From assembly GCA_003488465.1 (NCBI GenBank), contig DNLN01000101.1, positions 1 through 11,000 on the forward strand: 11,000 nucleotides of DNA, given 5' to 3'. Under the pieces are notes generated by a model. The model made no database searches and had not been told where the DNA came from. It worked only from the letters and a program-made list of their open reading frames with translations. This stretch comes from Sutterella sp. GTDB lineage: Bacteria; Pseudomonadota; Gammaproteobacteria; Burkholderiales; Burkholderiaceae_F. The position numbers and the translations under genes were made by a program. Positions 1 to 6,953 of this stretch are shown piece after piece (position 1 is the stretch's first letter; each line of letters begins with the position of its first letter).

Positions 1-66
1 CTTCAACCATAGGCTGGCGGGGCTTTGGTTTGGCCGGTCTGCTTCAACTAGATAAGGACGGAAATC

Positions 67-747
67 ATGATCCGTAAACTCGCACTGGCAGCGGTGGCAG
101 CTGCAACCGTTGTTCTCTCCGGATGCTCTTCGGTGAGCGTTGACAGCAACGGATACGACCTCTCCAAGATTGACCCGTACATCCAGGTGAACAAGACCAC
201 GCTCAAGGAAGTGCGTGCGTACCTCGGAACTCCGACGTTCACCGCCGTCACCGAAAAGGGCAACAACAAGGTTGTCGGCTATTCCTTTGCCGGCCAGAAC
301 CGAGGAACGGTGATGACGCGTGAAATCGCCAAGACCCTCCTTGCGGGCGGCATTCTCGCAAACAAGATGGAATACACCGTCAAGATGGCGCTCTTCAAGT
401 TCAACAGCAAGGGCGTCGTGACCGACTACCAGAAGGCCGGAGTGAGCTTCCTCGGCAAATATCGCCTCAGCCACTGGAACGAGTGCGAGCGCAAGCTCAC
501 TGCAGAGGAAATCAACTCTCCGGTTACTTATGACGGCGACCAGATCTGCGAGATGTACGCCAAGGAAATCGCTGCCAAGGAAGGCATCGCTGCCGCTAAG
601 GTTGACACTGACAAGGAATTCGAGGGCTGCGCTCCCGAATGCCAGGCAATCCGTGCAGGCAAGGAGTTTTTCGGCAATCTCAAGAATGTTGAGGATTCTG
701 TGAGCAGCGAGACCGGCGACGGCATCAGCTACGTGTTCGCCAAGTAA
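67..747 (+). CDS. Putative outer-membrane lipoprotein, BamE/SmpA-like N-terminal region
   Basis: The 226-residue product starts with a lipoprotein signal peptide: K/R at positions 3-4, a hydrophobic Ala/Val stretch, then the lipobox LSGC with the lipidated Cys at residue 20. Ser at +2 predicts outer-membrane sorting. Residues about 40-75 (VNKTTLKEVRAYLGTPT, then a Tyr/Phe-containing strand) resemble the BamE/SmpA/OmlA pattern in which a KTT-x-EV helix precedes LGxP. This is a motif-level resemblance, not a firm family call, and the protein is about twice as long as typical BamE. The C-terminal half holds four further Cys (140, 161, 188, 192), which could form two periplasmic disulfides. The start is supported by AAGGA at 54-58, eight bases upstream. 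The gene looks less GC-rich than the parC-bamA block and favours AAG and GAC/AAC codons, as expressed genes often do. It stands alone on its strand and faces the gene at 811-1416. Function unknown. Confidence 0.88.
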   Translation: MIRKLALAAVAAATVVLSGCSSVSVDSNGYDLSKIDPYIQVNKTTLKEVRAYLGTPTFTAVTEKGNNKVVGYSFAGQNRGTVMTREIAKTLLAGGILANKMEYTVKMALFKFNSKGVVTDYQKAGVSFLGKYRLSHWNECERKLTAEEINSPVTYDGDQICEMYAKEIAAKEGIAAAKVDTDKEFEGCAPECQAIRAGKEFFGNLKNVEDSVSSETGDGISYVFAK

Positions 748-775
748 TCTGCTGGCAGCAAAGATTCCCAAACAG

Positions 776-803
776 GATCCGGGGCGGCATTCCGTTCCGG
801 ATC
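776..803. terminator. Hairpin between convergent genes, probable bidirectional terminator
   Basis: Bases 776-787 pair with 792-803 over 12 bp (ten Watson-Crick and two G-U pairs when read on the plus strand), closed by the 4-base loop CATT. It lies 28 bases after the lipoprotein stop and 7 bases past the stop of the minus-strand membrane gene. The T-tracts are short on both sides (TTGCCGTTT on plus, CTGTTTGGG on minus), so it is a strong stem with weak tails. Position and stem strength support a shared terminator. Confidence 0.55.
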
Positions 804-810
804 TTGCCGT

Positions 811-1416
811 TTATGCGGAGAGTTCCTTGTCAGGAGCGGGTGTCCTGGGCTCCGTGCGGGCCTTCTTTGCTTCCGTCACGAAGCAGGCAACCAGGCCATA
901 GCTGATCGTCGGGCGGATCCAGATTTCCGTCAGCAGGTAGTCGGTGTACTCGTTGATGGGCTCGAGCAGGATGTCGATGTTGTAGAGCGTGGCAATCAGC
1001 ATGTCCACAATGCAGATAAGCCACAGATTGCGCTTGGTGTAGCTGCGCCAGTCCTTTCGTGCATAGAAGAAGGTCAGCAGGCAGAGCAGCAGAACCGACA
1101 GGGAAAGACACGCCAGGTGCAGCGAGAAGTAGCTCAGAGGAGGCGGGAAAAGGATGTCGCGCAACAGCACCGTGACGCCAAGCGAGATGGAGCACCAGTA
1201 GTTGAATTGGTTTGTGGTGATGCGCAAGTTGAAGAAGTACATCCATATCATCACCAGACAGGCGATGTAAAAGACGTTCAGCACCAGCTCGGGCCAGGCT
1301 TCCTTAAGGCCGAAGTGGTAGACACCGTAGAGCATGACTCCCACGGAGAACGTGCCCGCCAGCGCGGTGACCACGATGTCGAAGATTTTTGCCTTTGTTG
1401 AGAATCTGGTTTTCAT
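811..1416 (-). CDS. Hypothetical polytopic inner-membrane protein
   Basis: The 201-residue product is very hydrophobic, with about six likely membrane helices: near residues 10-33, 42-62, 70-90, 93-115, 125-148 and 160-178. A short charged loop (YARKDWRSYTKRN) lies between helices four and five, and the C-terminal tail is hydrophilic and Pro/Lys/Glu-rich. I recognise no family, catalytic motif or transporter signature. The reading frame is open up to 1734, but those upstream codons are basic and low in complexity, and overlap the HipA remnant in another frame, so I chose the ATG at 1416, just before the first helix. No Shine-Dalgarno sequence is visible before it, which makes the exact start uncertain. 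The stop is followed at once by the shared hairpin at 776-803. The HTH gene and HipA remnant lie upstream on the same strand, but nothing shows a functional link. Confidence 0.68.
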   Translation of the reverse strand: MKTRFSTKAKIFDIVVTALAGTFSVGVMLYGVYHFGLKEAWPELVLNVFYIACLVMIWMYFFNLRITTNQFNYWCSISLGVTVLLRDILFPPPLSYFSLHLACLSLSVLLLCLLTFFYARKDWRSYTKRNLWLICIVDMLIATLYNIDILLEPINEYTDYLLTEIWIRPTISYGLVACFVTEAKKARTEPRTPAPDKELSA

Positions 1417-1597
1417 GATGTTGGAGAAGAAGACCGGGAGCAGGCCGACATTGTAGTGGCCGCGGGCTGCACCGAGGTGTCTTTGCCTCAGAGCGGCAGC
1501 CCGGTCCGACAACGGGCGGACATTTTTTCTAGCGACTTTTCCGTTGGAGCCTGCATTTTTTGTGCGGGCGGGAGCCGCTTTCCAAAGACGAGCGCAG
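1417..1597. other. Gap between the HipA remnant and the membrane gene
   Basis: No gene could be supported here on either strand. The minus strand should hold the promoter and 5' leader of the membrane gene, but I see no convincing -35/-10 pair. On the plus strand a 5-bp hairpin, GTCCG (1504-1508) with CGGAC (1517-1521), is followed by six T (1523-1528). It resembles a small intrinsic terminator, yet no plus-strand gene leads into it. It could be a leftover of a lost gene or chance. Confidence 0.35.
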
Positions 1598-1825
1598 TCA
1601 GCCCAGGCTTTCGATGCGCACTTTTGTGCGTGCTCCCAGTTCAGAACACAGCTTCGGGAGACCGTTCGCGGCCTGCTCGACCTGTTCGATGATGCCGCGC
1701 GCGGAAACTTCCGGAATATGGAACTTTCCGGCAAGCCGAACGAGATCCGAACGCTTGATATTTCGGTCTTTCCCCAGGACGGAGGTCATGTGTTCCGTCG
1801 AAGAGCCTGTTCCCGGAACAAGGAT
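1598..1825 (-). pseudogene. HipA-like kinase, C-terminal remnant
   Basis: Translated on the minus strand, this stretch gives about 75 residues resembling the C-terminal end of HipA-family Ser/Thr kinases. It shows PGTGSSTEHMTSVLGKDRN, then KRSDLVRLAGKFHIPE and an A-x-x-IIEQVEQA helix, ending at a stop at 1598-1600. Family members have the pattern GEH-x-x-S/T-V-x-G, then LLRLA and IIEEV near the C-terminus. Everything upstream is absent: the N-terminal domain, the ATP-binding kinase core and its catalytic Asp motifs. Upstream the same DNA encodes the HTH protein in a different frame. An ATG at 1787-1789 overlaps the TGA of the HTH gene as ATGA, so a 63-residue peptide could in principle be made, but it would lack kinase activity. 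I infer an internal deletion of a hipBA module with its junction at roughly 1825-1850. The family assignment rests on motif memory. Confidence 0.62.
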
Positions 1826-2130
1826 TGCCGATGATCTCCGGTTGCGCGCATCCTTTCCTTGGGAGGCTTGGCAAAGAGATCGATTTTCTTTTCCAGGACG
1901 AAAAGGCACTCAAGATCCTGAGCGCGGTCGAGCGCTATTGCGAGCATGACAAGGTTCGCTAGAGAGACTTCGCCCGAAGACTCAAAGCGCCTCAGACTGC
2001 CCAGAGAGACCCCCGAAAACTCCGCGAGCTCCTGCTGCGTGCGGTTTTGGTCCAGACGGACACGGCGAAACCGATGGGCGACGTCGAGCATGATGTCGGC
2101 AGGAGATTTGAGATTTGCAATTACGCTCAT
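1786..2130 (-). CDS. HipB-like Xre-family helix-turn-helix regulator (probable orphan antitoxin)
   Basis: The 114-residue product carries one Xre/Cro-type helix-turn-helix at residues about 17-72. The core TQQELAEFSGVS-x-GSLRRFE (31-50) and the following EVSLANLVMLAIAL match the HipB-like antitoxins usually encoded just before HipA kinases. The tail FAKPPKERMRA also resembles such antitoxins. Roughly the last 13 residues are read out of frame through the HipA remnant, so the natural C-terminus has probably been replaced. ATG at 2130 is preferred over an in-frame ATG at 2169 because a good extended -10 element (2170-2178) would place transcription initiation near 2163, past the upstream ATG. 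Neither start has a clear Shine-Dalgarno. Family members bind DNA as dimers and repress their own operon; inverted repeats around this start fit that role. It may survive as an autoregulator, or be a fossil on its way to loss. Confidence 0.75.
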   Translation of the reverse strand: MSVIANLKSPADIMLDVAHRFRRVRLDQNRTQQELAEFSGVSLGSLRRFESSGEVSLANLVMLAIALDRAQDLECLFVLEKKIDLFAKPPKERMRATGDHRQSLFREQALRRNT

Positions 2131-2177
2131 TTTAGCGATTAAGCTCAAATAACAGACTTTACCGCTCATATTTTAGC
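2124..2177 (-). repeat. Duplicated palindromic operator-like boxes at the HTH gene start
   Basis: On the minus strand, GCTAAAATATGAGCGGTAA (from 2177) recurs as GCTAAAATGAGCGTAA (from 2136), differing by small gaps. Each copy holds an inverted GCT...AGC pair (2164-2166 with 2175-2177; 2125-2127 with 2134-2136), and a further GCT at 2143-2145 pairs with 2134-2136. Each copy also contains an ATGAGCG, and the two ATGs (2169 and 2130) are exactly 39 bases apart and in frame. One copy covers the putative -10, the other the start codon. This is a plausible binding site for the HTH protein; binding is inferred. Confidence 0.5.
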
Positions 2178-2178
2178 A
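2170..2178 (-). promoter_or_regulatory. Putative extended -10 promoter of the HTH gene
   Basis: The minus strand reads TGCTAAAAT here, a TGn extended -10 followed by TAAAAT (five of six matches to TATAAT). No good -35 is visible at the usual distance, which extended -10 promoters can tolerate. Initiation would fall near 2163, giving a leader of about 33 bases before the ATG at 2130. The element lies inside the upstream palindromic box, as expected for autorepression. Confidence 0.4.
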
Positions 2179-2299
2179 CTTGATAAATAGTCGGAGGCAT
2201 CCGGGCGGCAATATCGGGAGAGCTTTCGCAAAGGACGAGTTTTCTTGCGGCCGCCTGCGCTTTGCGCGGCTTGCCGTGTGGAGGTCGGGCCGCTCAGTC

Positions 2300-2308
2300 T
2301 GCTAAATT
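2300..2308 (+). promoter_or_regulatory. Weak candidate promoter for parC in the divergent intergenic region
   Basis: The 207 bases between the upstream box and parC hold no supportable gene. TGCTAAATT at 2300-2308 resembles an extended -10 (TGn plus four of six matches to TATAAT) and would give a leader of about 60 bases. No matching -35 was found. A short GCGC-TTT-GCGC hairpin sits at 2257-2267 and a GCGGCCGC palindrome at 2247-2254; neither has a clear role. Confidence 0.22.
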
Positions 2309-2376
2309 TCGCCCGTAAGTTTTTTCTCCGCGCCGGTTCCCTTGAGCTGGGGCGGTCTTTCTGTTGCGTGTGAAGA

Positions 2377-4977
2377 ATGCCCAAGAAGTTGAACGATCCC
2401 TCCGGCACCCTGGATTTATTTGCCGGCTTTGAAGCGGAACCGGCACAGGCCGACGAGGCCGAGGTTCTGCAGACGCCCGAGACCGAGCAGCCCGACCGTA
2501 TTCAAGCGGAGGCTGAACCCGCGGAGCCTGAGAAGTCGGCCGAGCCTGTTTCCGAAGGGCGAGAGGATGCCGTCCAGGAGCAGGACGAGAGAGAGCAAAG
2601 CCGTGAGCTCACGGTCGAGGAGACGCTTCCCGCGGTGCTCTCTGACGGACTGCCGCCCGAGAACAACGGTGAGCTCACGCTCGCGCGCTACGCCGCCCAG
2701 GCCTATCTTGAATATGCGCTTTCCGTTGTGAAGAGCCGCGCTCTGCCCGATGTGTTCGACGGCATGAAGCCCGTGCAGAGGCGCATCCTCTTTGCGATGG
2801 ACCGCATGAGGCTTTTGCCGACGGCCAAGGCCGTCAAGTGCGCCCGCGTGGTGGGCGACGTGCTCGGCAAGTACCATCCCCACGGCGACCAGGCGGCCTA
2901 TGACGCCATGGTGCGCATGGCGCAGAGCTTCTCGCTGCGCTATCCGCTTGTGGACGGACAGGGCAACTTCGGCTCCCGCGATGGGGACGGCCCGGCCGCC
3001 ATGCGCTACACCGAGGCGCGTCTCACGGCCGTGTCGCGGCTTCTTCTTGAAGAGCTCGACAGCGAGGACGTGGATTTCATTCCCAATTACGACGGCGCCT
3101 TCAAGGAGCCCGTGCAGCTGCCGGCGAGAATGCCCTTCGTGCTGTTGAACGGCGCAAGCGGCATTGCCGTGGGCATGGCAACCGAGATTCCCCCGCACAA
3201 CATGAATGAAGTGGGCGAGGCGATCCTCAGAATGCTCGAGAACCCGGCCTGCACGCTTGACGAGATCCTGCAGGTGATGCCGGCGCCGGACTTCCCCGGC
3301 GGCTCGCAGATCATCTCCTCGCCCTCGGATATCCGCGCCATCTATGAAAGCGGCCGCGGCAGCCTCAGAATGCGCGCTAGGTACCATTTCGAGGACCTGC
3401 AGCGCGGCCAGTGGCAGCTCGTCGTGGACGAACTGCCTCCGGCGGCCAACACCGAGATGGTGCTTGCGCAGATCGAGGATCTCACCAATCCCAAGCCCAA
3501 GGCCGGCAAGAAGGCGCTCTCGGCCGAGCAGCAGAACACCAAGGCGCAGGTGCTCGCGCTTCTTGACGGCGTGCGCAACGAATGCGACAAGGACACGCCC
3601 GTGCGCATCGTCTTCGAGCCCAAGACCTCCCGCATCGACCGCGACCTGTTCGTGAACACGCTGCTCTCGCTCACTTCGCTCGAGTGCAACGCCCCGGTGA
3701 ACCTCGTGATGCTCGGCATTGACGGGCGTCCGCGCCAGAAGGGGCTCCTTGAGATCCTGAGCGAGTGGGTGAGCGCCCGCACGGGCACCGTGCGCCGCAG
3801 AACCCAGGCGCGCCTAGACAAGGTCAACGCCCGTCTGCACATCCTCGACGGCCGCCTCATCGCCATCGACAACATCGACCGGGTGATCGAGATCGTGCGC
3901 TTTGACCCCGATCCGAAGGGTCAGCTGATGCGCGAGTTCAGCCTTTCTCAGGCGCAGGCCGAGGACATTCTGGAACTGCGGCTGCGGCAGCTCGCCAATC
4001 TTGAGATCGAGAAGCTGCGCGAGGAGATGGCCAAGCTCAACGCAGAGCGCCATCAGCTCGAGCGCATTCTCGCAAGCGACAGGGTGCTCGCCGGCGTCAT
4101 CGCCAAGGAAACGCGCGAGGCGATGCGCGAGTTCGGAGACGCCCGCCGCACGCTCGTGCGCGAGGAGCACAAGGCCAGCGTCGAGCCCGTGATCGCAAGC
4201 GAGCCGGTGACGATCGTGATTTCCGAAAAGGGCTACGTGCGCTGCCGCACGGGCCACGGTCACGACGTCTCGCTCATGAATTTCAAGATGGGCGATGCGC
4301 TTCTTTATTCGGCCGAGTGCATGTCGGAGGACACGCTGATCTGCGTGGGCAACGACGGGCGCACGTATTCGGTCGCGGTTTCCGCGCTGCCCTCGGCGCG
4401 CGGCGACGGTTTGCCGGTGACGAGCCTCATCGACCTTGAGCGCGGAACCGAACTCATCGGATTCCTCGCGGGGCCCGCCAAGACCCGCGTGATGCTTGCC
4501 ACGGACGAGGGCTTTGGCCTAGCGTGCGAGCTCGGCAACATGGTGGCCCGCGTGCGCTCGGGCAAGGCGTTCCTCGATCTCACGGAGGGCGCCTCGGTGC
4601 TGCCGCCCCGGATCATCGCCCCGGGTGCGACGCGCATTGCGTGCCTGTCGGCCGAGGGCAGACTCCTTGCCTTTGAGATCGATCAGCTGCGGCGGCTTGC
4701 AAGCGGCGGCAAGGGCGTGACGCTCATGGATCTGAATCCGGGCGAGAAGCTTCTTGCGGCGATGCCGGTCGGGGACGAAGGCATCGTGGTCGAGGGGCGC
4801 GGCCGCACGGTCGATCGGCAGAAGACGCTCGTGCGCGGCGAGTGGGAGTACCACTTCGGCCAGAGGGCGAGAAAGGGCAAGGCGCTTCCCATCCGGTTCC
4901 GCGCCACGGGCCTGCATGCGATCGAGGCGCAGGCTCCGAAGGCTAAAGAGGAAGAGCCCGAGCCGACGGTCATCTGA
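2377..4977 (+). CDS. parC: DNA topoisomerase IV subunit A (ParC)
   Basis: ParC pairs with ParE to form topoisomerase IV, the type IIA enzyme that unlinks replicated chromosomes. The 866-residue product has an acidic Glu/Pro/Ala-rich extension (1-97), then the breakage-reunion core from about residue 98 ([41 protein letters not shown]). The catalytic Tyr is Y211 in [11 protein letters not shown] GyrA-like C-terminal DNA-wrapping domain begins near residue 609 (EPVTIVIS) and has the ParC-style partial blade set, without a GyrA box that I can see. [19 protein letters not shown] and the overall pattern fit betaproteobacterial ParC rather than GyrA. The quinolone-determining region reads [10 protein letters not shown]: Gln172 at the E. 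coli Ser80 position and Asp176 at the Glu84 position. The protein is about 100 residues longer than typical ParC because of the N-terminal extension; the ATG has only a weak GAAGA before it. parE is not adjacent. It probably heads the downstream gene run. Confidence 0.95.
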   Translation: MPKKLNDPSGTLDLFAGFEAEPAQADEAEVLQTPETEQPDRIQAEAEPAEPEKSAEPVSEGREDAVQEQDEREQSRELTVEETLPAVLSDGLPPENNGELTLARYAAQAYLEYALSVVKSRALPDVFDGMKPVQRRILFAMDRMRLLPTAKAVKCARVVGDVLGKYHPHGDQAAYDAMVRMAQSFSLRYPLVDGQGNFGSRDGDGPAAMRYTEARLTAVSRLLLEELDSEDVDFIPNYDGAFKEPVQLPARMPFVLLNGASGIAVGMATEIPPHNMNEVGEAILRMLENPACTLDEILQVMPAPDFPGGSQIISSPSDIRAIYESGRGSLRMRARYHFEDLQRGQWQLVVDELPPAANTEMVLAQIEDLTNPKPKAGKKALSAEQQNTKAQVLALLDGVRNECDKDTPVRIVFEPKTSRIDRDLFVNTLLSLTSLECNAPVNLVMLGIDGRPRQKGLLEILSEWVSARTGTVRRRTQARLDKVNARLHILDGRLIAIDNIDRVIEIVRFDPDPKGQLMREFSLSQAQAEDILELRLRQLANLEIEKLREEMAKLNAERHQLERILASDRVLAGVIAKETREAMREFGDARRTLVREEHKASVEPVIASEPVTIVISEKGYVRCRTGHGHDVSLMNFKMGDALLYSAECMSEDTLICVGNDGRTYSVAVSALPSARGDGLPVTSLIDLERGTELIGFLAGPAKTRVMLATDEGFGLACELGNMVARVRSGKAFLDLTEGASVLPPRIIAPGATRIACLSAEGRLLAFEIDQLRRLASGGKGVTLMDLNPGEKLLAAMPVGDEGIVVEGRGRTVDRQKTLVRGEWEYHFGQRARKGKALPIRFRATGLHAIEAQAPKAKEEEPEPTVI

Positions 4978-4991
4978 GAGAAGGGGCGCAC

Positions 4992-6932
4992 ATGAGCGAG
5001 CAGAACGCGGCAAGCGGCGCAGAGCGCTACGGGCTTCTCCCGTCGCTCTCCTCCAAGCTCCTTTTGCTGACCTTCATCTGGGTGAGCTTCATCATCGCGA
5101 TGCTCGCGTACACGATGATGCTCACCTGGGAGTTCGAGCGCGCCACGGAGCTGGGCTCCACCGTGACCGAGCTGCGCGCCCAGACCTACCGCTCGGACCT
5201 GATGAGCAATCCCTCCATCACGCAGGCCGACTACCGGGAGATTCTCGCTGGCTACGAGCGCAATCTTGAGCGGCTTCGCAAGGACAGCGGCTGGATGCGC
5301 ATGGTGTTCCCCAGGGTCGGCGACAGCGCCGAGAGGATCGAGGCGGGCATTGACGAGGTGAACCGCGAGTGGGCCTATGTGCTTCGGCCGATGGTCGAGT
5401 CGGCCCGCATATCCCGCACGGCGTTCAACCCGGACACGGTGCGCATGGTCACCGAGGAGTTCACTGCGCTCGAGCAGGAGATCACCCTCATGCGGCAGAC
5501 CGTGCTCTGGCGCGCAAGGTTCGTGCAGATCACGCTGATCTGCCTTGCAGTGGTGAGCCTGTTCGTCATCATGTACCTGCTGCTCACATGGGTGATCCGG
5601 CCGACGGACCGCATCAAGGAGGCGATCGAGTCGATCACCGCGGGCGTTTTTTCGATGCGGCTCAAGCCCGAGACCTCAAGTCTTGAATTCGGCCGCATCG
5701 CGCAGGGCCTGAACCGCATGACCGCAAGCCTCGAGGGGCTGATGAACAACCTTGCCGAGAAGGTAAGTGAAAAGACCGCGGCCTACGAAGCGCAGAACAG
5801 GCGCCTGTCGCAGCTCTACGAGATCACCTCGTTCTTTGGCGAGACGCACAGCGTCGAGGAGCTTTGCGACGATTTTGCCGAAAGGCTCCCGCGCCTGACG
5901 CTAGCCGAGGCAAGCAGCATATGGCTCCTTGACGAGAGCGGGGCCAAGCTCACCTTTGCCGCGGGCTCGGGCCTGCACCGGGATACGTTTGCCGCAATGA
6001 TCGACGAGCCGGTGCCCTACGAGTCCGTTCGGCCGCTGCTTGGCGAAACCTGCTCGGCGGACATGTTCGTCGGGACCGCGAAGAATCTCGTGCCCCGAGT
6101 GAGGGGGACGGACAGGACGCTCTACACGTTCATCTACCCGTTTGCCGTGCGCACGGGCGCGAAGGATCTCGGGGTCTTCATCCTCTATTCGAACAGCATC
6201 CCGAGGATCGATCCGGACAGCCGCAGGCAGTACGAGAGCTTCGGCTCGCACTTTGGCCTTGCGATCGACAACCAGCGCCTCATCGAGCGCGACCGGCAGT
6301 ACGCTGTGGTGCACGAGCGCAACCTGATGGCTCAGGGCCTGCACGACTCGATTGCGCAGACGCTTTCCTTTTTGAATCTCCAGATCCAGTTCCTCGAGGA
6401 CGGCCTCAAGAAGAACGACCGGGGCTTCGTGGACGATTCGCTCAAGCTGATCAAGGAGGGCCTGCAGCAAAGTTACGACGACGTGCGCGAGCTCCTTCTC
6501 AACTTCCGCGAGCGGCTTCACTCGGAAAGCTTCAATGAGGCCGTGCGTATCGTGGCGCAGCGCTTTGAGGCGCAGTCCGGCTGCCGCGTCGAGGTGCCGA
6601 ACTACGGCCGGGAGGGGGACCTCAGTCCCAGGCAGATGCTGCAGGTGATCTTCATCATCCAGGAGGCGCTCTCCAACGTGAGAAAGCATGCGCGCGCAAG
6701 CCGCGTGCGCATCGAGATCGACAACTCCTCGGACTACACGGTGAGCGTGATCGACGACGGCCAGGGCCTGGATCCGGCGATCGTGGCCGAGCGGCAGAGG
6801 ACTCACGTGGGACTCAACATCATGCGCGAGCGCGCCTCGCGCATCGGAGCCACGGTTGAAATCAAGAGCGTCAGCCCGTCGGGAACATGCGTGCGCCTTA
6901 CAATTCCGGCCCATGAGCGCGTGGCTCACTAG
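4992..6932 (+). CDS. NarX/NarQ-type sensor histidine kinase
   Basis: This 646-residue membrane sensor autophosphorylates on His and should pass phosphate to a NarL-family response regulator. Order of parts: membrane helix 1 (about 22-44), periplasmic sensor region (45-179), helix 2 (180-202), HAMP linker (about 200-252), coiled region, GAF domain (about 275-433), HisKA_3 dimerisation domain with His451 in QGLHDSIAQTL, and a HATPase domain. The ATPase N-box Asn is N562 in IIQEALSNVRKHA, the G1 box is DDGQG (588-592), and the G2 region is near THVGLNIM (604-611). The layout matches NarX, including a residue 61-67 segment LRAQTYR just after helix 1 that resembles the nitrate-binding P-box ending LRMQSYR. 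The rest of that box is poorly conserved, so the ligand is uncertain. GAGAGAAGGGG at 4976-4986 is a strong ribosome site that begins in the parC stop. No response regulator lies in the window. Confidence 0.9.
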   Translation: MSEQNAASGAERYGLLPSLSSKLLLLTFIWVSFIIAMLAYTMMLTWEFERATELGSTVTELRAQTYRSDLMSNPSITQADYREILAGYERNLERLRKDSGWMRMVFPRVGDSAERIEAGIDEVNREWAYVLRPMVESARISRTAFNPDTVRMVTEEFTALEQEITLMRQTVLWRARFVQITLICLAVVSLFVIMYLLLTWVIRPTDRIKEAIESITAGVFSMRLKPETSSLEFGRIAQGLNRMTASLEGLMNNLAEKVSEKTAAYEAQNRRLSQLYEITSFFGETHSVEELCDDFAERLPRLTLAEASSIWLLDESGAKLTFAAGSGLHRDTFAAMIDEPVPYESVRPLLGETCSADMFVGTAKNLVPRVRGTDRTLYTFIYPFAVRTGAKDLGVFILYSNSIPRIDPDSRRQYESFGSHFGLAIDNQRLIERDRQYAVVHERNLMAQGLHDSIAQTLSFLNLQIQFLEDGLKKNDRGFVDDSLKLIKEGLQQSYDDVRELLLNFRERLHSESFNEAVRIVAQRFEAQSGCRVEVPNYGREGDLSPRQMLQVIFIIQEALSNVRKHARASRVRIEIDNSSDYTVSVIDDGQGLDPAIVAERQRTHVGLNIMRERASRIGATVEIKSVSPSGTCVRLTIPAHERVAH

Positions 6933-6953
6933 TTTCAGAATGCCGACTGTCCG

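Noticed and set aside
1..48. Direct repeat CTTCAAC at 1-7 and 42-48 before the lipoprotein
   Set aside because: Seven bases only; not distinguishable from chance without more upstream sequence.
1504..1528. Small hairpin plus T6 resembling a plus-strand intrinsic terminator
   Set aside because: The stem is only 5 bp and no plus-strand gene leads into it; probably chance or a relic.
1417..1734. N-terminal extension of the membrane protein to an ATG at 1734
   Set aside because: The added ~106 residues are basic, low in hydrophobicity and overlap the HipA remnant in another frame; the protein-like sequence begins at the ATG at 1416.
2166..2408. An 80-codon minus-strand frame across the HTH-parC intergenic region
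   Set aside because: No ribosome site or domain, runs into the parC start and promoter region; composition does not look coding.
2416..3387. A 323-codon minus-strand frame opposite the 5' part of parC
   Set aside because: Composition is that of an antisense shadow (His/Ala/Gly-rich); ParC on the other strand has clear family motifs throughout.
5901..6929. A 342-codon minus-strand frame opposite the histidine kinase C-terminal half
   Set aside because: Antisense shadow of the GAF, HisKA_3 and HATPase coding region; no plausible domain.
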